The notes: a model not told the origin generated them from the sequence alone. Counted from the first letter of the stretch, positions 41,760 to 51,095 are shown. The stretch is 64,000 nt of DNA from Branchipolynoe longqiensis (GCA_030323885.1 CM059190.1:107289590-107353589); one strand, 5' to 3'. Numbers and translations: made by a program.

Positions 41760-42575
41760 ACCCCCCCCCCCCCCCCCCCACTCCACAACCCCTCACATAC
41801 ATTCCCCCCCCCCCCCCACACACACACACACCCTCCAGCCCCCCTCGACCTTCCCTCCCCCAACCACTCACATACACCCCCACACACACACCCTCCAGCC
41901 CCCCTCGACCCTCCCTCCCCCAACCACTCACATACACCCCACACACACACCCTCCAGCCCCCTCACCCTCCCTCCCAACCACTCACATACACCCCCACAC
42001 ACACACCCTCCAGCCACCCCTCGACCCTCCCTCCCCCAACCACTCACATACACCCCCCCCACACACACCCTCCAGCCCCCCTCGACCTCCCTCAACCACT
42101 CACATTACACCCCCACACACACACCCTCCAGCCCCCCTCCCTCCCCCAACCACTCACATACACCCCCACACACACACCCTCCAGCCCCCCCCTCCCTCCC
42201 CCAACCACTCACATACACCCCACACACACACCCTCCAGCCCCCCTCGACCTCCCTCCCCCAACCACTCACATACACCCCCACACACACCCTCCAGCCCCC
42301 TCCCTCCCCAACCACTCGCATACACCCCCACACACACCCTCCAGCCCCCCCCCCCCCCAACCACTCACATACACCCCACACACACACCTCCAGCCCCCTC
42401 GACCCTCCCTCCCCCAACCACTCACATACACCCCACACACCCTCCAGCCCCCTCCCTCCCCCAACCACTCGCATACACCCCCACACACACCCTCCAGCCC
42501 CCTCCCTCCCCCAACCACTCACATACAACCCCACACACACACCCTCCAGCCCCCCTCGACCCTCCCTCCATTAAC
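41760..42575. repeat. 55-60-bp C-rich minisatellite (CCAACCACTCACATACACCC), ~14 copies
   Basis: Unit CCTCCAGCCCCCCTCGACCC then TCCCTCCCCCAACCACTCAC and ATACACCCCCACACACACA. Length varies with C-run and CA-run slippage, so frames shift between copies; long frames on both strands are artefacts. Confidence 0.96.
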
Positions 42576-42725
42576 CACTCGCCCAGCGCTACCCAAGTGT
42601 CCCTGTATTGTTATTTATGTTGTAGGTTGTGGAATCGTCTACATGCCCGGAGATAAAACTGGTACAGAGCCCAACTGGTACTTTACCTTTTGCTTGCATG
42701 TTTGAATTAAAGCCGCATGTTTGAA

Positions 42726-43421
42726 TTAAAGCCGCATAGCATAGTCCGATGAATGCATCACATTTTCAAAACCAAAACACTGACCTAGATTTGATCCTAC
42801 ATATCCACCTTTGATACTGGTGCACTTTTTAAGCATGTTTGGCTGCATAGACGAGAATATCATAGAATATCTTATTGCTCAATCCTGTCGTCAGAACTTA
42901 TGGTAGGTAAATGCCTACCATTTTTCCGCACCCACCTACCGTATTCGATCAAAAATTGCCCAATTGCCCAATTTGAGGGGTGCACTCCCCTAGCACACCT
43001 ACCGATTGCGATTCGCGACTTAAAACTCAATTTTAGGGCTAAAAGTGCTTCCTTACGATTGCGATTCGCGATTTGCGATTCGAAAAATGAATTGGCACGT
43101 CTTCAGTTTTAAGCGGGTCGGGTCGGGTCGCGAGTTTTAGTGCGCGAGTCATAAATGGTAGGTGTGTACCTAGCATTAGACATGCTTGCCAACATTACTT
43201 TGGCATGTTTTCACTCCAAATACCTCCAAAATTGGTTGATTGTTGGAGTTTACGTCATTGTAACATCTAAGGTCATATCAGGAGCGTCCAAAGTTAGCCA
43301 TTTAAAATCTAATTTACCTCGAATTAAAGTAAAGTAGATTATAATGATCAACGTAAATTGTAATGCACTTATCTAAGAAAATAGCAGAAACTAAATGCCA
43401 TCGGACTGCGCCACTTCAAAC
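42726..43421. mobile_element. longer copy of the TCCGATG MITE family with insertions
   Basis: The left end AAAGCCGCATAGCATAGTCC GATG (42728-42751) is inverted at the right (ATCGGACTGCGCCACTTCAA, 43400-43419). A preceding scrap, TTTGAATTAAAGCCGCATG at 42708-42726, is a second left end. Inside are a SINE tail (43240-43287) and GATTATAATGATCAACGTAA, shared with the copy at 40700. Confidence 0.65.
43240..43287 (-). mobile_element. SINE family A tail nested in the MITE
   Basis: GTTGGAGTTTACGTCATTGT then AACATCTAAGGTCATATCAG. It is nested, so this insertion is younger than its host element. Confidence 0.7.
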
Positions 43422-43671
43422 TGGTCCCTGCAACCCGTCTAATTCAGCTGATCATTCTAGACGTTATAACTTATATAGCAGATATATAATCTATTAAGTG
43501 AGTATAAATAACTACACGTGTTTGAATCATTGTATTCAGAAAGTCTTTTACTGCGTCCTCGTCTAACTCTAAGTAACCAAAGTCCCGCGCCGAGTGTCAG
43601 AGTCGAGAACATCTTATTTAACATACAATGCAGTATGTGTGTATAACACCAGCATGCATTACAGTGTGGGC

Positions 43672-43760
43672 TGTGTATACACGCACTGCGGACAGGCCGG
43701 TCACCCCATAGAGTGGACTACATCATTTCTGTATGCGATATGACCCTTTTCACCATTACA
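43672..43760. repeat. direct repeat pair, copy 1 (GCACTGCGGACAGGCCGGTC)
   Basis: GTATACACGCACTGCGGACA, GGCCGGTCACCCC, then GCGATATGACCCTTTTCACC. It matches 44104-44212. Confidence 0.7.
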
Positions 43761-43769
43761 CTGTGTCTG

Positions 43770-44103
43770 TGTTGATTGATTTATTGATTGATTGATGGTT
43801 GTTTTACGCCATGTCGGCAACAAAGCCCATATTCACGGCAAGAAGTGTTCAACTTGTATTCTGTCCATTTTCATTGAACCATTACTTTTAGTTTTACACA
43901 GAGTGTAAATGCACAAAATCAAATAGTTGTCAAAAGACACATATGAAGTTAAAAAGCTCACAATTATAACAATTGTGGTCACGGAAAATAAAATTCCAGG
44001 GTAAAGTCATTTTTACTTTTTTAATCTTAGGTGGATTGACATCCAATACATTCTGGAGGGGGTGGGAGGACCCCTTGAGTTGGAAAGAGTGTGTAAGCCA
44101 CGA
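43770..44103. mobile_element. probable interspersed repeat between the direct repeats
   Basis: TTGATGGTTGTTTTACGCCA then TGTCGGCAACAAAGCCCATA resembles SINE/LINE tail sequence in molluscan genomes, though I cannot name the family. GGGTGGGAGGACCCCTTGAG follows further right. The whole could be one element including both direct repeats. Confidence 0.4.
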
Positions 44104-44212
44104 GTGTATACGCCAACTGCGGACAGGCCGGCCACCCTGTACATTGAACTGCATCCTTACTAATACTTAGTAATAGTAATACTATTACTATGTGCGATAT
44201 TACCCTTTTTCA
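44104..44212. repeat. direct repeat pair, copy 2
   Basis: GTATACGCCAACTGCGGACA, GGCCGGCCACCC, GCGATATTACCCTTTTTCAC, with a TACTAATACTTAGTAATAGT microrepeat inserted. Confidence 0.7.
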
Positions 44213-44214
44213 CC

Positions 44215-44670
44215 CACTTTCAGCTAACCTAACGACACCCCACACACCTCCCACCGCGTCACCCAGCCACGAGGTAACATCCTACACTCTCCAGACGCAC
44301 CAGTTACTCACTTATCGCAGCATAAACTATTAGCGCGTAAAGCCGGGCCGGGTTATCTCAGTGTATCTAGCTGTGCGCCGCCAGTCACACTGCGCCTGAT
44401 TCTACATCAGCGTGAACTCCGCCCTATGGCAGATCCATCAGCGCAGTGAGAGCCCGAGGCAGCGCCACCCGGCGGGTGTAGTTCACGTCACCAAGTAGCA
44501 GCACTCGGTACATGCATGCGCACACACTCATAATGCACTTAGAGAGAATAAACAGTGCCCTCCCTATCTAACTGACACGAACACACCATCTACATATTAG
44601 AAACTAACGGCTCTAGTTCTCATCTCCACCACGGCAGGCGCCACCTGCGAATTGCCAACATAGCATACTA
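44215..44670. other. non-repetitive stretch, no gene recognised
   Basis: Ordinary complexity and moderately CpG-rich. No open frame or signal supports a gene. Confidence 0.45.
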
Positions 44671-44674
44671 CACC

Positions 44675-44775
44675 GCTACACCGCCCACACCGCTACACCG
44701 CCCACACCGCCAGGCTGCTACACAGCCACACCGCCACACCGCCACACCGCTACACCGCTACACCGCTACACCGCG
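44675..44775. repeat. CACCGCTA/CACACCGC repeat
   Basis: ACACCGCTACACCGCCCACA units of 8 and 16-18 bp. Confidence 0.93.
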
Positions 44776-44801
44776 GTTCACTTTCAGGCTGGGTACACGA
44801 C

Positions 44802-44815
44802 GCGCCCTCTAGTGG
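44802..44815 (-). promoter_or_regulatory. CTCF-like site CCACTAGAGGGCGC
   Basis: The reverse complement of 44802-44815. Full match to CCASYAGRKGGCRS. Confidence 0.38.
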
Positions 44816-44852
44816 CTGCCAGTCGGCGTGACCCGGATCGAATCGCGCCACC

Positions 44853-44885
44853 TCTGACCCCTGACCCCTGACCCCTGACCCCAGC
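44853..44885. repeat. 7-bp repeat (CTGACCC), ~4.5 copies
   Basis: TGACCCCTGACCCCTGACCC between 44855 and 44882. Confidence 0.9.
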
Positions 44886-44889
44886 TGAT

Positions 44890-45580
44890 GCGTAACCCCC
44901 GCGGGCACCTGTAGGTGGGTCCGGTGTAGTGTTGTGGATGGTTCACGTCCCCACCGCTAGGTGTCTCCGCTGTATATCACGCCATAATATACTCACGGTT
45001 GGAACAGGGGTGCGTGAGTGGACGCATTGTGTGGCGCCTTCTGAACCCGATATCGTGTAATAATGCAGACCAGCTGGTAGCGGACAACAGCCCGTCAGAG
45101 GAGGGGTGGGGGTGGGGGGGGGGGATTAATGATTCGCTTCCCGGTACGCACCGCGCGGCAGGGATTGACAGGTCATTTGCTTGGGGATGAGCTTTCCCTG
45201 TTTTGTTGATAATGTTATTCAAGCGGCTTTTTGTGTGGGAATATTTGTATAAAACACTGACGTGAACACATGGCGACCCGTGATGTCAGACCCCAATAGG
45301 ACACATCACCCGCGACCCACCACAGTTTGCGGTTCGTTACCATGGCGACCGCATCCTGGATGGGCCGGTGACGGGCGGTGCCATCTTTATGTCACGTGAT
45401 CAGGACCACAATGACACTGCGCATGACGAGGCCGTGATGCTGCATCCGGCCGCTTCAGTCCCGCCTTTTAGTTGGGTACACTTCGCAAATGTCGTCTGCT
45501 TTATGGAACGTCGCCCGCTTACTGCCCATGGCTGAAGCTCATTTTACTATTTTGGGTTGAAGCAGACGACTTTTAGTACA
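44890..45580. other. array-free CpG-bearing stretch with RFX-like and GCAGACGAC motifs
   Basis: About 690 bp without repeats apart from a G run at 45104-45123. It holds GTTACCATGGCGAC (45336-45349), GTCACGTGATC (45392) and an inverted pair of GCAGACGAC (45491-45499 reverse, 45562-45570 forward). No gene recognised. Confidence 0.5.
45336..45349. promoter_or_regulatory. RFX/X-box-like site GTTACCATGGCGAC
   Basis: Near match to the X-box consensus GTNRCC-(0-3)-RGYAAC; the right half reads GGCGAC instead of GGCAAC. Confidence 0.35.
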
Positions 45581-45582
45581 AT

Positions 45583-46342
45583 AAAGCCCCAGTCACACAT
45601 ACCCGGATCAGGGGCCAGAGGAGCCCCGGACCGCCATCCGGGGTGGTCCGGGGCGATCCGGGGTGATCCGGGGCTCATCCGTGGCTCGTCCGTGCCGACA
45701 CCCCCTGATCCGGCCTGATCCATTGCTCGTCCGGCGCCGTCCGGGCTCGGCCGCGGTTGTTTTAAAATGTTTAAAACATCCGGGGTGGTCCAGGGGATTT
45801 TGCAATCCGGGCTCAATTGGGCCTGGTCCGGCCTGATCCGGGGGTGGTCCAGGGGTGGTCCGGGGATGATCCGGCTATTCCGGGGGTGGTCCGGGGTGGA
45901 CCGGGCCTGTCCGGGGGTGGTGCGGGGTCATTTTGAGCCACTGTTTGACCCGGACCATCCCCAGACCATCCCCGGACTGTTCCGGACTACCCCTGGCCTA
46001 GCCACGGACCACTCCCGGACAGCCGGGGGTGGTCCGGGGAAGTCCGGGGGTGGTCCGGCCTCGTCTGGGTTAGTCAGGGGCCGGCTCGGCCCAGTGCGGG
46101 TTCATCCGGGGCCGTTCCGGGGGCAGTCCGGGGGTGGTACGGGGCGGTCTGGGGCAGTCTGGGGCAGTCCGGCCTTTGGTCCAGGGCTCATCTGGGGCTC
46201 GTCCGGGAAAGTGTGACTGCGAGGCAAAAATCAACGAAAACAGTGATTTTATCCGTGGCGGTCCGGGACAGTCCGAGCCATTGGTCCGTGGGTGGTCCGG
46301 CTCAAAATCCCGGGCTCGTCCGGCTATGTGTGACTGGGGCTT
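45583..46342. mobile_element. 760-bp DNA element with AAGCCCCAGTCACACATA inverted repeats and a GGTCCGGGG core
   Basis: The left end AAGCCCCAGTCACACATACC CGGA is inverted at the right as TCCGGCTATGTGTGACTGGG GCTT. The core is dozens of GGTCCGGGGTGG/CCGGACCACCCC words, a decayed satellite-like filling. A partial inner terminus (AAGTGTGACTGCGAGGC, 46208-46224) suggests a nested or composite copy. No transposase frame. Confidence 0.82.
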
Positions 46343-46390
46343 AAGGCAATATCTCAAATCGGCGCGCTTGGTTAGACTATTTCAGTATGG

Positions 46391-46724
46391 ATGGTTGGTT
46401 GTTGGAGTTTTACGTCCTGGCAACATCTAAGGTCATCAGGACAGGTACCAACTTATGACAGTGTGTACTCATGGCGACTTTATAGTGCTGCCCCACTAGG
46501 TAATCATGCCATCACCACCATGACCCGATATCCGACTTAGTCATATTATCCTGACACTGAGCTAACCAGTCCGTGCCCTATCCTGATATTAATGCCGAGT
46601 GCCAAGTTAAGAAGCGACAAGTATCAATTTCATAAGTCATTGGTTTGACTCGACCAGGGACTGAAACCCGACCTTCCACACGCGAGGCCTGCGCTCTACT
46701 GATTAGGCCACAGCGTCTGGTGGG
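46391..46724 (-). mobile_element. SINE family A, full length
   Basis: Minus strand: head with GGCCTAATCAGTAGAGCGCA and GTTTCAGTCCCTGGTCG, body CTTGTCGCTTCTTAACTTGG, centre GATATCGGGTCATGGTGGTG, tail ending (AACC)n. Complete, ~335 bp. Confidence 0.9.
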
Positions 46725-46748
46725 TGTAGCAGATATCATCAAAGACTC

Positions 46749-46785
46749 TACTATGCATATACCATATAATATAGCATGCATAGTA
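46749..46785. repeat. single 28-bp-type unit within a 10-bp inverted repeat
   Basis: TACTATGCAT (46749-46758) pairs with ATGCATAGTA (46776-46785) and encloses ATACCATATAATATAGC, the core of the 28-bp array at 14525. It is an isolated copy 31 kb away. Confidence 0.75.
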
Positions 46786-46799
46786 AACTCCTTGCTAGC

Positions 46800-47460
46800 A
46801 TGGTGATAGGGAGATGTAGCAGACGACGTTTGTCTACAGATCAGGGGAACCCGATTGCAGCAGATACAACAACCTGAACCCGCTCCCAGCAGACGACATT
46901 CGCTGCAACACGAACTGCTGCAGCCTTGGCACGGATGCAGCAGACGACTTTTAGCTGCTGTTCTGGGCGCCATCTTGCGGCGGCGTTTGAAGTATGACCC
47001 GTGCAGCCTGGTGGCATTGTAACGAGGCGGGGTCAGACCCTAGCCCTGATGGCTCCCAGAACGTGTTCTATGGCAAAATAAGGGCGGCCCAGAGTGAGAA
47101 CACGTGGGCCGGGGTTCACTAAGGAACAACTTCCACAAACCGGAAGTCCCGCCATTATAACCCTGCTACCAGTGCTACCAGTGCGGTGTTTCTGGCAGTG
47201 GTCAGTGGAGTGTGGGACTGACGGGAGACAATAGTAGACAATGTGTGGTGTAGTTGGTTACTGTCTGGAACCCTCCAGGTGCAATATGCCGGTTAGCAGC
47301 CACACTTTTCAGCGAACACGGATGCTGACAGTTGTGTAAACAGATCGGTGCTGCGCCGTCTCGCGATGCTTGCCCGAGTCAGGTGTACACCATCAGTCTA
47401 AGCGTGTACATGTGGCGCCGTGTTTATATTCGAGGAGACACAAACTGGGTATATTTCAAC
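46800..47460. other. array-free stretch with three GCAGACGAC motifs, no gene recognised
   Basis: GCAGACGAC at 46819, 46889 and 46940. GGCGCCATCTTGCGGC at 46967 is a YY1-like word on the minus strand. Beyond it lies CCGGAAGTCCCGCC (ETS-like, 47133) and GCTACCAGTGCTACCAGTGC. A short ATG frame at ~47241 is unrecognised. Confidence 0.5.
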
Positions 47461-47464
47461 ATTA

Positions 47465-48125
47465 CAACTCCCCCACACACACCCTCAACTCTACTCTCTC
47501 CATCCCCACTCTCCCTCCCTCCCCTTCCCCTCTCCCCATCTCCGCCCTTCGTCCCCTCTCAGCCCCCCCCCTCCTCTCCTCCCCCCTCTCCTTCCATCCC
47601 TCCTCTCCTCCTCTTTTCTCCACTCCCCCCCTTCTCCTCCCCACCTCCTCTCCCCCCTCCCATCCCCTCCCCTCCCCTCCTCTCTCACCCCTCTCCTTTT
47701 GTATCTTCTCCCCTGCACCCCACGTCTCCCTCTACCCCCTCCCTCATTTCTCATGCCCTTCCACACAAAATGTTTTTCCGGCCTCAGCATCTGCCGCCCT
47801 CACCATCCCACCATCCTGATATAAAGTCGCCCCGCCCCGCCCCGTTCCCCACCCCCACCCCCACCCCACCCGCATCATCTCGCCATTTCAGCACCTCCTC
47901 TCATCTCGGACCTCGCGCCTCTCCCCGCTTCTACATTTCGCCCGGCTCCCTCTCGCTTCCTCTCGTGTATAACGAGTCCTATTTAGTATCGTTGGATGCA
48001 CGTCCTATATTTCTCTGGTCCAGATAGTCCCTCCTTCTTGTTCCCCTCTTTCCCTGTTACTCCCTCCTCCCTCCTCCCTCCACCTCTTCCTCTCCCCCAC
48101 CTTCCTCCTTCCCCACTACATTGTA
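47465..48125. repeat. polypyrimidine domain (CCCCTCCTCTCC)
   Basis: C/T-rich at 47465-47770 and 48025-48110, with CACCCCACCC-type DNA and ordinary sequence between. It has the opposite strand bias to 48545-49165. Confidence 0.88.
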
Positions 48126-48159
48126 CACTGCCTCAGACTGCCCCACTACCATGAACTGC

Positions 48160-48232
48160 CCTGCCTTGCAGTGCCCTGCCCTGCTCTGCCCTGCCCTGCC
48201 CTGCCCTGCCCTGCCCTGCCCTGCCCTGGGAG
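48160..48232. repeat. 5-bp repeat (CCCTG)n
   Basis: About 14 units of CCCTG in tandem. Confidence 0.96.
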
Positions 48233-48284
48233 AGTTGTTCAGGGTTGTGTGGCTGTACCTTTATGCAGCCTGACCTCGTTAGGA

Positions 48285-48430
48285 GCTGGGCGGGGCTAGG
48301 CGGGGCTAGGCGGGGCTGGGCGGGCCGGGTTGGGGCGGGGTGGGTCGGGGGCTGGGCGGGGCTGGGCGGGGCTGGGCGGGGCTGGGCTGGGCTGGGCGGG
48401 GCGGGGTGGGTCGGGGGCTGGGCGGGGCCG
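48285..48430. repeat. 10-bp repeat (GGGCGGGGCT / GGGCTGGGCG)
   Basis: GGCTAGGCGGGGCTGGGCGG units. The GGGTTGGGGCGGGGTGGGTC block occurs twice. Confidence 0.95.
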
Positions 48431-48544
48431 AGACGCACCTCGGGCTCCTGCTACCAGTATCTTTGCCGGGGCATTAGAGTCGGATCGTGTGGCCACCAGT
48501 CGCACATCTCGCAGTTGTAGGTGTGTCGCGGATAGGGCCCGGTG

Positions 48545-49165
48545 CGGTGAGGGGGGAGAGTAGAGAGGGAGAGAAGAAGCAAGAAGAGGAAGAGAAGGAA
48601 GGGCGGGGGTAGGGCGGGAGAGGAGGAGCGGGAGGGGAGAGGAGAAGAGAGAAGAGGGAGAGGAGGGGAGGAGGTAGGAGGTAGGAGGGAGGATGTAGGA
48701 GGGAGGAGGGAGGAGGGAAGAGAGAGGAGGGAAGAGGGAAGAGGGAAGAGGGAGGAGGGAGGAGGGAGGAGGGAAGAGGGAAGAGGATGAGGAGGTAAAG
48801 GAGGGAGGAGGGAAGAGGAGGAGGGAGGAGGGAAGAGGGAGGAGGGAGGAGGGAGGAGGGAGGAGGGAGAGAGAGAGGAGGGAGAGGAGGGAAGAGGGAG
48901 GAGGGAGGGAGGGAGGAGGAGGAGGGATAGAGGGAAAGAGGGAGGAGGGAGGAGGGAGGAGGGAAGAGGGAGGAGGGAAGAGGGAGGAGGGAGGAGGGAA
49001 GAGGGAGGAGGGAAGAGGGAGGAGGGGGACTAGGGAGGGAATGAGGGCAGAAAGGGAGGAGGACAAGAGCAGCGTGAGGAGGAGGGTCGGGGCGTATGGA
49101 AGGAGGGCAGAGAGAGAGAGAGAGATGAGGAGGCGGGGGAGGGGACGGAGGAGAAGGAGGGAACA
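48545..49165. repeat. polypurine domain (GGGAGGAGGGAAGAGGGAGG)
   Basis: About 600 bp nearly devoid of pyrimidines, made of GAGGAGG and GAAGAGG units of 7-14 bp. Triplex or G-rich secondary structure is possible. Confidence 0.96.
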
Positions 49166-49435
49166 GGAGGGAAGGGCGGTGTTTGTTCATGTTCTGCGGC
49201 AAAGTGCTGGTCGAGTGGACAGAAGTGCATAATGTGCCTGCTCACTCGTACACACAAGCACGGCCTAATCAGACCGTGCAATCGCACCGAGCGACCCCCC
49301 CCCCCCCCCACACACCCCACCCGCCCACACAAAGGCAACACACAAACAGATAGTGCGTGCCCCGGAGCCACCCTCCGTATCTTATCTAAACACACATGGT
49401 CGGAAACCCCAGTTGTGTTAATGGATGCCCGAGCA

Positions 49436-49745
49436 GCTTTGTAGCGGTTAATTTAAGATTCCTCATCAAAGGTCGTGGGTTCGATCCACCGTGTGAATCC
49501 AAGCAGTCACCAACCAATCAACACCTGTCGCTACCCTGTCTGGTTCTGGGCGTTTTGGGACAGTGCAAGGACTGGGGGAAAACAGTTCTTGCACTGTCCC
49601 AAACACAAAGGCAAGCAGAAAGTAACCGTGTCAGATATTGGATCGTGGTACCAGTGGGGTGGTATTACAGTCGGGAAGCACTAAAAAGCCGCTATGACTA
49701 CGCACGGCCAGATAGTGGTACTCGTCCTCATATGACCTCAGATGT
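49436..49745 (+). mobile_element. SINE family A relative, diverged, with an internal inverted duplication
   Basis: The tRNA-like head ends GGTCGTGGGTTCGATCCACC. The body CCTGTCGCTACCCTGTCTGG parallels the CTTGTCGCTTCCTAGCCTGG of 34054. Later motifs GATATTGGATCGTGGTACCA and CTCATATGACCTCAGATGTC parallel the centre and tail. The body includes a 21-bp-arm hairpin, listed separately. Confidence 0.75.
49554..49603. repeat. hairpin with 21-nt arms and 8-nt loop inside the SINE
   Basis: TTTGGGACAGTGCAAGGACT G (49554-49574) pairs with 49583-49603 with a single G/A difference around GGGGAAAA. Other family copies lack the right arm and have the GTTAGCTCAGTGT segment there. Confidence 0.9.
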
Positions 49746-49749
49746 CGAT

Positions 49750-50605
49750 GCAGTAAGCAGTCGTAATCAATCAAGTAATCAATCAGTGGCTGCTGTAGGG
49801 AACGGTCATCATCATCATCATCATGCTGTAGGTCGCGATGCGACAAAGACTGCTTTCATTACTTGACTGCCGCTCTCCATTTACATTTCATGAAAGCTGC
49901 CTGCAAAAGTGTTGAAGTGCTGCTGGCTTTTGCAAGTTACCAACAGCACTCTCTCGGTGAGCAAATAGAGGTTTCACACCGGCAAGAACATGTCCAGACA
50001 GGCGCAAAACTATTTTTCCTGCAGTGGCTGGTTGGGAGATGTTGGGAGTTCCATTCATCAACCGCCCTTAATGCTGCCACAGTGACATGGTTTTCTGTTC
50101 AGGGTTTGCTCCCTTAGCCTTCGGTTCTGTCAAGAACCTGTACCACAAGGCAGTGGTTTACAACTCTGCAGGGCAGGGGCATCAAACTCCCTGAGGTATT
50201 GCAATACCTGCATGGGAACGATAGTGGTGTGATTATAGCCGCTACAGGGGTGTGGCTTCTTTGTGTCTACATGTACATGCTTTATCCGGGGAGCTATGTG
50301 CTTGTGAAATATAATCCACATCCTCGCCATCTCTCTCCAAATGTGAACCAGTCTTGTGCGCGTTCCGGAGACCTCTTGGTTTGTCGGAGACGCCTGCCTT
50401 GCAAGGCCCCGCCCTGCGTCTCCATTACGGACCAAGTATTACTAACAACTCACAGACTGAACCATTACCTTGGCCATAGAATGCCCGATTAAATGTTAGT
50501 GTCGCACACTCCCTTGTGTAGCCCCCTTGGTGGGATCAAACCGAAGCACTGGGGGCAACCTGTACAAATAGTTGTTAGTGGTGGCGGGACGGCGTGGGCA
50601 GAGAG
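49750..50605. other. non-repetitive stretch, no gene recognised
   Basis: About 850 bp of ordinary complexity. It has a TCATCATCATCATC microsatellite at 49807. A 101-residue minus-strand frame (50130-50435) and an 84-residue plus-strand frame (49863-50117) look like chance or relics; neither has recognisable motifs. Confidence 0.45.
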
Positions 50606-50607
50606 TG

Positions 50608-50935
50608 GATGTGTGGGTGTGGGTTGGTATGTGCGTGTGGGTGTGAGTGTGTAGGAGATTGGCTGTGGGTGTGAATCTGTGGGGGTGGGGAGGTGTAGGG
50701 GGTATCTGTGGGGGTGTGAGTGCAAGAGTTTGTGTGGGTGTGGGTGGGTATGTGTGGGGTGGGGTGTAGGACTAGGACTGGGTGTGTGGGTGTGTGGGCG
50801 GGTGGGTGTGTGGGCGGGTGGGTGTGGGTGTGGTTATGTATGGGTATGTGGGCGGGTGGGTGTGGGTATTGGTGTTGGTGTTGGTGTGAGTGTGGGTGTG
50901 GGTGTGGGTTTGGGTGTGGGCGTGGGTGTGCTATA
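50608..50935. repeat. GTGTGGGTGTGGGT minisatellite
   Basis: GT-rich units of 6 to 14 bp (GGGTGTGTGGGCGGGTGGGT). Confidence 0.92.
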
Positions 50936-50979
50936 CCTGGACTTGTGCGTGTCTATAATGATGTGGCTTTCGGGGTGAG

Positions 50980-51095
50980 TGTGTTGTGAGGGAGGGGGGT
51001 GATAGGGGAGGGGGAGGGACGGGGTGGGGGTATGAGAGGGTGGGGGGTAGTGATAGGGGAGGGGGGGTGGGAGGGAGGGGGTGGTGGTAGGAGAC
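50980..51095. repeat. GGGGGTGATAGGGGAGGGGG low-complexity
   Basis: G-rich units containing GATAGGGGAGGG, two copies. Confidence 0.85.

Noticed and set aside
41488..42705. 405-residue Pro/Thr/His frame
   Set aside because: It is the translation of the C-rich minisatellite with slippage-prone C and CA runs.
46578..46973. 131-residue minus-strand frame starting in an AAGATGGCGCC context
   Set aside because: The second half runs through a SINE and the first half through three GCAGACGAC motifs. No family is recognised and no splice arrangement rescues it, although the YY1-like start is worth remembering.
47241..47290. Short frame starting M-C-G-V-V-G, reminiscent of a class II glutamine amidotransferase N-terminus
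   Set aside because: The similarity covers only six residues, nothing of the domain follows, and no neighbouring exon fits.
49863..50435. 84- and 101-residue frames in non-repetitive DNA
   Set aside because: No domain, motif, codon bias or partner exon is recognisable, and lengths are within chance for this composition.
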